DNA of 64,000 bases. It comes from Geotrypetes seraphini (lineage: Eukaryota > Chordata > Amphibia > Gymnophiona > Dermophiidae). The stretch's first letter is position 1. The number at the start of each line of letters is the position of its first letter. The notes beneath the pieces were generated by a model. It was not told the origin of the DNA and did no database searches. It saw nothing but the letters and a program-made list of their open reading frames with translations. The DNA is taken from the NCBI RefSeq assembly GCF_902459505.1, contig NC_047096.1, forward strand, positions 11,222,001 to 11,286,000, written 5' to 3'. Below are positions 59,101-64,000 of this stretch, piece by piece. Made by a program: the position numbers and the translations under genes.

Positions 59101-60575
59101 CCAGAGAGGCCCCCCCTCCCCCCCCGCATCTGCACAAGGCGCAGAGAAAGCAGCAGATCATACGTAAAGAGATAAAGTTGAGGTGTCCATTTATTCAAGG
59201 GATTTAAAAGATCTCACATACGAAATACCCCCACCTGACCAAGTTTTACCCAAACTGGGCTGCATCTGGGGTTACTAATGAGAGATCATATATCAAAAAA
59301 AAAAATTCCTTTCATAAAGGGCTCCTTTTACGAAGCTGCATTAGGGCATGAATGCGTGGAATAACATAGAAACATAGAAATAGACGGCAGATAAGGGCCA
59401 CGGCCCATCTAGTCTGCCCACCCTAATGACCCTCCCCTACCTTTGCCTAGTGAATAGATCCCACGTGTTGATCCCTTTGGCCTTAAAATCAGGCACGCTG
59501 CTGGCCTCAATCACCTGCAGTGGAAGACTATTCCAGCGATCAACCACCCTTTCAGTGAAAAAGAATTTCCTGGTGCGCTACATTGCCAGGATTGAGCTGG
59601 CATTAGTTCTAGCTAGAAACGCTAGCACACCTTAGTAAAAGGAGCCCAATAGTGACTCAATCTTTCATAAAAGAAGCATATATAGACAGAAATAAAACAA
59701 AATCTAAATGGAATATGGCGATACCTCTTTTATTGGACTGAAAAAGGTATCACCGTGTTTCATATTACCTTTCAAAGTGGACGATGACAGCGACCACACC
59801 ATTGTACACAAGAAGCCGTAAGCCATGTTAACTCTGGTATCTCCCTGGCATTGAATAAGTCATTCTCACCCTCACCCCTCCATCCCAGCGACTTACCATT
59901 TCTGGCTGGCTTGTAGACCTGTTGCAGTGGAAGAAAATTTGGCCTCTTGGGTTTGCCCACATTTTTGCTGGCTGTTTCTGAGCTGCTTCCCTTCTCCTCC
60001 TCCGAGGTATTTGGCTTAATAGAGATAACTCTCCTGAGACTGGCTCTCTTTTTGAGATTTTTGCCCGGGCCCAGGGACATATAAGTTCTTTCCTGCTCCA
60101 CATAGCTGGCTGTGTGATCTCTCTCAGCCTTTTTAACCTCCTTACTCCCCTCCTCTTTCCTCTTGGAGAAAAAGCTGAAAATAGTCTTTATCCAGGATGT
60201 CTGTTTTTTCACTTTTTTCATGTTTAGGAGACTCTTGTCTACCTCTGTGGAACCATGTTCCTTATCCTCCTGTTTCCCAGAAGCTGGAGCTTTCACCACA
60301 TTTTTCTGCTCCACCGGGCTCTCCCTTTCTCTTTCACCTCTTACAATCTTTTCGGCAGTTTTTCTTCCTGTATATTGCACATAGTCACTTTCTGATCTCT
60401 GCAGATTTTTAACTCTTTTGCCTGTCCTCTCCTGTCTTCTGGTTTTGCTTTCATAATTACTCAGACTGCGCCTGACATATATTTCCAAAACCTTCTTTGC
60501 CTCCTGTCGGTCCAGGGATAGGAATTTGCTCCCTGCATTGGCTTCTGTTTTCACAGAATTGCTTCGGTCACCCAT
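52872..60575 (-). CDS. BCL2L14: BCL-2-like protein 14 (Bcl-G), four coding exons
   Basis: Coding exons in transcript order are 60575-59897, 55461-55321, 54381-54320 and 53174-52872. All junctions are GT-AG with consistent phases (1, 1, 0), giving 394 residues; human Bcl-G long form is 327. Recognisable against the human protein are the N-terminal segment EAKKVLEIYVRRSLSNYESK (human equivalent IEFKILAYYTRHHVFKS), a Trp-Lys patch near residues 127-140, the BH3-like core LLQRKGDQ at 283-290 (L-x3-G-D), and the C-terminal block from FQDMSYSTFK through GFGTQYL to a BH2-like GWVSLL near 380. No C-terminal membrane anchor is visible, as in human Bcl-G. The family is linked to apoptosis and epithelial or gut biology; its role here is inference. 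The start codon follows 11 bases after the exon 2 acceptor. No stops interrupt the model. Confidence 0.93.
53785..54161. mobile_element. hAT-type non-autonomous element with exact 8-bp target duplication
   Basis: Termini TACGGTAACCAG and inverse CTGGCAACCCTA, flanked on both sides by TTTTTAGT (53777-53784 and 54162-54169). It lies in the last intron of BCL2L14, 0.6 kb from exon 5. The GC-rich interior holds no transposase. Confidence 0.92.
54320..54381 (-). CDS. BCL2L14: BCL2L14 exon 4: BH3-like helix
   Basis: The acceptor follows a T-rich tract ending CTAG and the donor is GTGAGT. The 62-base exon encodes EALIRRIATLLQRKGDQWNQK (residues 274-294), which carries the BH3 hallmark of Leu three residues before Gly-Asp. 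The human counterpart is ILAKIVELLKYSGDQLERK. Skipping it would shift the frame, so a short isoform lacking BH3 is unlikely to retain the C-terminus. Confidence 0.88.
54440..54495 (+). mobile_element. L2-type LINE tail scrap
   Basis: CAAGGCACAGGCGGAATAGAAATCCC followed by TAATG repeats matches, in reverse, the 3' tail at 600-660. Located in BCL2L14 intron 3. Confidence 0.5.
55321..55461 (-). CDS. BCL2L14: BCL2L14 exon 3: linker region
   Basis: A strong polypyrimidine tract and CCAG acceptor precede this 141-base exon, which encodes residues 227-273 with a helical segment SKVSKEIELIVQENEALQ (aligning with human VISIANRVAEIVYSW) and then an acidic Asp/Glu stretch. The donor is GTTAGT, weaker than its neighbours' donors. 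Phase 1 on both sides means skipping this exon would keep the frame. Confidence 0.85.
55760..56415. other. Intron sequence, nothing recognised
   Basis: Part of BCL2L14 intron 2. No repeat family, frame or splice-competent conserved segment was evident. Confidence 0.45.
56421..56640. mobile_element. Palindromic miniature element with TA-type target
   Basis: GTAGCATAAGCCTGCCAACTGG pairs with CCAGTTGGCAGTCTTATGCTAC, and CAGGGTTGATCC with GGATCAACCCTG. TA immediately outside GCATAAG...CTTATGC suggests a Tc1/mariner-type TA target. In BCL2L14 intron 2. Confidence 0.78.
56912..57200. mobile_element. Two diverged palindromic GCGCTAA-rich elements
   Basis: 56918-57070 has ends CTCTATTACAAAGGCGCAC / GCGCACCTTTGTCAAAGAGG. 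57115-57200 is a shorter piece with CCTTTACTCATATAAGC / GCGTTAGTGAAGGAGG. Both resemble the CTCCTTTTACTAAGG family. Confidence 0.55.
58015..58985. repeat. Long inverted repeat with ~190-210-bp arms in BCL2L14 intron 2
   Basis: The left arm 58015-58201 and the right arm 58772-58985 are reverse complements over most of their length: GGTCCGATGGAAATACACCAC on the left faces GTGGTGTATTTCCATCGGACC on the right, and AATCAATCCAAATGATACACAG faces the matching CTGCGTACTATTTGGATTGATT. The right arm carries about 30 extra bases with the CGAAACACG hairpin motif. The spacer contains duplication copy 2. Confidence 0.85.
58231..58716. repeat. Local duplication, copy 2 (inside BCL2L14 intron 2)
   Basis: Same orientation as copy 1 and 6.7 kb away. 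It ends within GGGCTCCTTATACTG, the first bases of the miniature element that adjoins copy 1, and then diverges. It fills most of the spacer of the long inverted repeat. Confidence 0.92.
59318..59650. mobile_element. CTCCTTTTAC-family palindromic element interrupted by CR1
   Basis: Ends AGGGCTCCTTTTACGAAG and CTTAGTAAAAGGAGCCC. Between about 59364 and 59576 lies a - strand CR1 3' fragment (CATAGAAACATAGAAATAGACGG tail, and KKFFFTERVVDRWNSLPLQVIEAS-like text on that strand). It lies 250 bases from BCL2L14 exon 2. Confidence 0.78.
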
Positions 60576-60586
60576 TGCTGTTTCAC
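59897..60586 (-). CDS. BCL2L14: BCL2L14 exon 2: start codon and long N-terminal region
   Basis: The acceptor CTTGCAG is followed by 11 untranslated bases and then ATGG at 60575-60573. The exon codes 226 residues plus one base and ends at a consensus GTAAGT donor. The product is very rich in Lys, Glu, Arg and Ser and probably disordered except for a short helix near residues 24-44 and a hydrophobic Trp/Phe patch at 127-137. The longer open frame in this strand begins upstream of the acceptor and runs past the donor, so its outer ends are intronic. Confidence 0.9.
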
Positions 60587-60599
60587 CTGCAAGGAGAGA

Positions 60600-61190
60600 G
60601 CCACACAAAGTCAATAACTGCCCGTCTGCCTAGCTGTTGAAGAAATCTTAATGTCTGTATTAAATATGTCACCTGATTCGTTTTTGGATTTTGCTTTCGT
60701 CACATCTGCACACTCCAAGCTCCTCCTATGAGCCCACAGGCACATTAGGAAAAGAGCAGAGTTTTAACCTATGTCAGGTGGCAGCTCTGTTCAGAATTAA
60801 GGAAGTCATTGGACACAGGGGGTTTGGCCAGCCATTCTGTCATAAATGCAAAGCACATGAAGTCTAGAATAGAGAAGACCCAAAGGAAGGGCCAGACCCA
60901 AGTCACCAAGACACTGATCCATGGCGCGCCAAGAGGCCATCTCACCATTGTTAATAATATCATTTTAAAAGTTTAACAATGAAATGCATGAGCTTTTTGT
61001 GATAGTGTCTCTCAAACTGTGTGCCACGAAAGATTCCAGAATTTTATTTTATTTTTAAAAAATTCCCATCATAAATATACACTAGAATAGATGACATATG
61101 CATTGTGTACACAACGGTCTGTCAAGGTCATGAGCGCCTGTGTGCGTAAGAATGCAACCGCTCAGACAGGCATCATTCTTTGACGTGATT
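60600..61190. other. BCL2L14 intron 1 sequence, mostly unrecognised
   Basis: A short stretch at 61005-61040 (AGTGTCTCTCAAACTGTGTGCC) resembles the hAT end at 48051. Otherwise nothing is seen. Confidence 0.45.
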
Positions 61191-61196
61191 GAAAGT

Positions 61197-61678
61197 AGAG
61201 AATGACACGGTGACAAAATTCATCACCGTTCCCGTCCCCGCAGATAACCGCGGGAAACCATCTTCATGTCATTCTTTAAAGAGAGAGGGAAGAATCAGAG
61301 TTTGATTAGCCACAACCACTGACCCTCAAGCTTTGCTTTGAAGAATGCTGGTGTAGAAGGACTGAGGTTGAAACAGACACTACAGAATGACAGTCTCTGG
61401 TATCCAGAGCAGAGATTGTGATGTCATAATGCCTCATTCCACCAGTGCCTAAGAGCCAATCACATCAGTGATGTCACAATGGCTTCATTATCCTTGGCTC
61501 ACATAAGAATCAGAGTATGAAGGGCCACAACCACAGACCCGCAAGCTTTGCTTTGAAGAATGCTGGTTTAGAAGGACCGAGGATGAAATAGACACTAGAA
61601 AATGACATGGGATTATTTCCCGCGGTTATCCGCGGGCACGGGAACGGTGATGAATTCTGTCACCGTGTCATTCTCTAC
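61197..61678. mobile_element. Fold-back element with ~65-bp inverted ends
   Basis: GTAGAGAATGACACGGTGAC ... CCGTTCCCGTCCCCG ... AACCGCGGGAAA at the left pairs with TTTCCCGCGGTTATCC ... GGGAACGG ... GTCACCGTGTCATTCTCTAC at the right. Inside, CACAACCACTGACCC...GCAAGCTTTGCTTTGAAGAATGCTGG-type text occurs twice (about 61311 and 61527). It lies in BCL2L14 intron 1. No coding frame. Confidence 0.75.
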
Positions 61679-61916
61679 GGCACCTAATAAAAATGATTGA
61701 AGTAGTTTACAAATCAATTGCTCCTAGCTTATGAGATTCAATGCACCCTAGCACCACAGAAATATCTCAGCATATAATGAGGAAAAACATAAAAGTTTCA
61801 GTTTTCCTACTTTAAAAGCGGAACGCGAGTTTAATCCTGGAACGTTTTGGACACACTGCAATGTGGGCACTCGAATGTTTTGCCCCACTTCCCGGGGGCT
61901 AAAAGTGCTCCGTATG

Positions 61917-62077
61917 TAGGGCTCATTTTACTAAGGTGCGCTAGCGTTTTTAGCGCCAGCGGGGAATTTACCGCGCGCTACGCGTCTAGAACTAACGCCA
62001 GCTCAACGCTGGCAATGTAGCACGCGCTATTCCGTGAGCTAAAGCCCTAACGCGACTTAGTAAAAGGAGCCCTTAAT
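61917..62077. mobile_element. Palindromic CTCCTTTTACTAAGG-family miniature element
   Basis: GGGCTCATTTTACTAAGG pairs with CTTAGTAAAAGGAGCCC; the interior is very close to the 52.35 kb copy (GCGCTAGCGTTTTTAGCGCC, CTAGAACTAACGCCAGCTC). In BCL2L14 intron 1, 150 bases from the predicted exon 1. Confidence 0.85.
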
Positions 62078-62230
62078 CTCACCCCAGCTTGTATTCAAAT
62101 TTCTCGGGCATGTCGGTACGTACATCTGTGTCTCAATTAAAATCAGATACTGTAATGGTTAAACGAGAGACGCCACTCAGAATGATTTCAGTCATCTCTA
62201 GTGCGGCAGAATCTTAGAAATAAACGTTAC

Positions 62231-62331
62231 CTTTCAGCTCTTCTTCGGCTCCTCGGAAGATCTACGATCAGTGCAGCATTGGAGAAGTTCCTGGCGACTG
62301 GGGCTCGTTATTAGGTCAACTGTATTTATAC
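62231..62331 (-). promoter_or_regulatory. BCL2L14: BCL2L14 TATA promoter and non-coding exon 1
   Basis: On the - strand TATAAATA occupies 62330-62323. A start about 30 bases downstream (near 62298) would open an exon ending at 62231, where GAAAG is followed by GTAACG, a usable donor. Joining it to the exon 2 acceptor at 60586 gives a conventional 5' UTR and a 1.64-kb first intron. Start site and exon are inferred from signals only. Confidence 0.5.
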
Positions 62332-62569
62332 GTGCAGTCAGCGGGACACGCCTCTGCTCTCTTTCAACAATAAAGGCAGGAGTTAGCAGTGCAAACAGAA
62401 GAGAGAGACCAAAAGGCTTTGTTAGACCGAGTGCAAGAGTTTGTAAGTGCCTCTAGGCATGCATCTGACCATGGGACAGATAAGTGCTGCCTATTATTCC
62501 CCTCCCCCCCCAGGGCAAGATTAATGCATAGGCAAACTAGGCCTGTGCCTAGGGCCCAAACATGGTGTC

Positions 62570-63018
62570 AGGTCAAATGCGCGCCGGTACAAAGGCACGC
62601 GCAGACAACTGAGCGCCACGCGGAGGCGCGCGCCGAAGAAAATGACTGTTTTAAAGGGCTCCGACGGGGGGTGTGGGGAGTACTCCCCCCCCACTTTACT
62701 TTAGACAGATCGCGCCGCGTTGTGGGGGCGTTGTGGGGGGCTTGGGGGGTTGTAACCCCCCACATTTTACTAAAAACTTCACTTTTTTCCTTAAAAAACA
62801 GGGAAACAGTTAAATTTCCAGTATAATGAGGGCGGTTACAACCCCCCAAACCCCCCACACCACCACCGCGATCTGTATTAAGTAAAGTGGGGGGGGTTTC
62901 CCCAACAAAACCCCCCGTCGGAGCCCTAAAAACACTCTTTTTCTTCGGCGCGCGCTTCCATCTTGCGCTCAGTTGTCGGCACGCACCTTTGTCTTCAGCG
63001 GGTTTTGTCTATGAACCC
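62570..63018. mobile_element. Long palindromic DNA element, copy B
   Basis: Inverted relative to copy A. GGTGTCAGGTCAAATGCG at the left, TTTTGTCTATGAACC at the right. The interior GGCTCCGACGGGGGG pairs with CCCCCCGTCGGAGCC and GGGGGGTTGTAACCCCCC with GGTTACAACCCCCC. AAACAT precedes the left end and recurs just beyond the right end, a possible 6-bp duplication. Open frames on both strands reflect the symmetry. Confidence 0.75.
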
Positions 63019-63298
63019 CTAAACATTTAGAAGGGGCCTTCTCATTTTCTGCCAAGGTCCTGGTAAGAAAGTTGCAAGCAAAAAGAATGGTTGATTGGGT
63101 GGGGGGGAGGCCAGAGCAGTGTGTACTCTTCTGACATCATTCTCCAGGCAGCAGGGGAATCAGCAAGCAGTTCTTCCCTGCTATGCTATCCTTTTGCTGG
63201 TTTTTCTTCAGGCAGACATCCAAGGGGACCCCATTCTGAAACTTTTTGAAATGCATTTATATTATGATAAGGGGCCCAATGGGCTTGTTTGCCTAGGG

Positions 63299-63494
63299 CA
63301 GGGCTGCCCAAGTCCGGTCCTCGAGATCTACTGGCAGGCCAGCTTTTCAGGATACCCACAATGAACATGCATGAGAGAGAGATTTGCATACCAAGAAGGC
63401 AGTGCAGGCAAATCTCTCTCATGCATATTCATTGAGGATATCCTGAATACCTGGCCTGCCGGTAGATCTCGAGGACTGGACTCGGGCAGCCCTG
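63299..63494. mobile_element. hAT-type palindromic miniature element with exact 8-bp target duplication
   Basis: CAGGGCTGCCCAAGTCCGG pairs with CTGGACTCGGGCAGCCCTG; GGTCCTCGAGATCTAC with GTAGATCTCGAGGAC. GCCTAGGG flanks both sides (63291-63298 and 63495-63502). Confidence 0.93.
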
Positions 63495-63649
63495 GCCTAG
63501 GGCCTGCCAAAGAATTAATCCTGCCCTAATCCCCCCCCCCCCTCCTCCTCCCATGCAGACATGAACCGGACAGTAGGGCTATCCAGAAAAACCTAAAGTT
63601 GGAGAAATTTACTAATTGAAGTTTTCCCCATGAATCTGTGCTTGATCGC

Positions 63650-63800
63650 AAAATTTATTTATTTATTTTAAAATTTTCTATGCCGTCTAAATCCTAAACG
63701 GTTTACATGATATTACGTTCTAAATTTATAAAACAAAATAAAAACTCACAAACAAAATAGACAAATCCCTCAGAGAATCAGCCCAAAAGACCTATACAGA
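63650..63800 (-). mobile_element. L2-type LINE 3' tail
   Basis: TTTATTTATTTATTTTAAAATTTTCTATGCCGTC and AAACGGTTTACATGATATTACG, the reverse of a GTAAACCGT...ATAGAAAATTTTAAATAAA tail. Confidence 0.6.
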
Positions 63801-64000
63801 TGATTACAGACAAACCCCTCTTTTACTAAGGTGCACTAACCAATTAGCGTGTGCTAGTGCTGCCCGATTCAGAGAAAAATATTTCGATTCGATTCACCCT
63901 GTTGAATCGATTTTTAAATTCGATTCGATTTGATTCACTGTTAATGACACAGCTTTTTAAGTTTAAACATTTTATTTAACCAAGGCAATATCATATCAAA

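Larger units (their letters stand above)
62512..63527. mobile_element. Outer DNA element of a three-level nest
   Basis: Ends CAGGGCAAGATTAATGCATAGG and inverse CCAAAGAATTAATCCTGCCC, with CTGTGCCTAGGGCCCAA facing GGGCCCAATGGGC. It contains the long palindrome (62570-63018) and a hAT miniature (63299-63494). CAGGG-type ends suggest hAT; target duplication obscured by C-runs. Confidence 0.6.

Noticed and set aside
59772-59896. Extension of the BCL2L14 N-terminal frame past 59897
   Set aside because: A consensus GTAAGT donor at 59896 with matching phase to the next exon shows that the extra 40 codons are intronic.
62389-62858. Overlapping frames on both strands near the BCL2L14 promoter
   Set aside because: They mirror each other because the DNA is the palindromic element copy B.

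Overview
This is vertebrate nuclear DNA, gene-poor and packed with transposon remains. Two host genes can be read with confidence, both with introns whose reading phases agree across every junction: RPLP2 (acidic ribosomal stalk protein P2) on the + strand, with promoter and exon 1 near 30.65 kb and coding exons from 34.79 to 39.06 kb, and BCL2L14 (Bcl-G, a BCL-2 family protein) on the - strand, from a TATA promoter at about 62.33 kb to its stop codon at 52.87 kb. The two genes converge. The remaining sequence is mostly CR1, L2 and L1/Tx1-like LINE fragments, a tRNA-derived SINE, a mariner remnant and many short non-autonomous DNA transposons, several with exact target-site duplications. This repeat mix and the two genes point to a tetrapod with a large genome. 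An amphibian, possibly a caecilian, is my best guess, but it rests on general impression and was not tested.

Layout. 0-30 kb: no host gene seen; LINE pieces (L2 with an open 346-codon reverse transcriptase segment at 8-9 kb; CR1 at 5.6, 19.9 and 27 kb; L1 at 2.8 and 6.4 kb), hAT-type miniature elements, a 271-bp tandem array at 14.9-16.1 kb, and an unusual 16-bp motif array at 24.8 kb. 30.5-39.1 kb: RPLP2; its first intron holds an L1-like insertion with a 16-bp target duplication that was itself hit by two L2 elements. 39.1-52.8 kb: intergenic, with a mariner copy split by a 5'-inverted L1, nested L1 tails, a 94-bp tandem array and a minisatellite. 52.9-62.3 kb: BCL2L14, whose largest intron holds a long inverted repeat and a second copy of a ~490-bp segment that also lies just beyond the last exon. 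62.5-63.5 kb: a three-level nest of DNA elements.

The genes do not form a functional unit. RPLP2 is a constitutive 5'-TOP type translation gene; BCL2L14 encodes a 394-residue protein with a BH3-like core and a C-terminal BH2-like motif. No novel protein system, CRISPR array or functional RNA gene could be supported. The most unusual material is structural: a long palindromic transposon family with copies at both ends of the window, whose terminal motif is multiplied into the 24.8 kb array, and the local duplication and inverted repeat inside BCL2L14.
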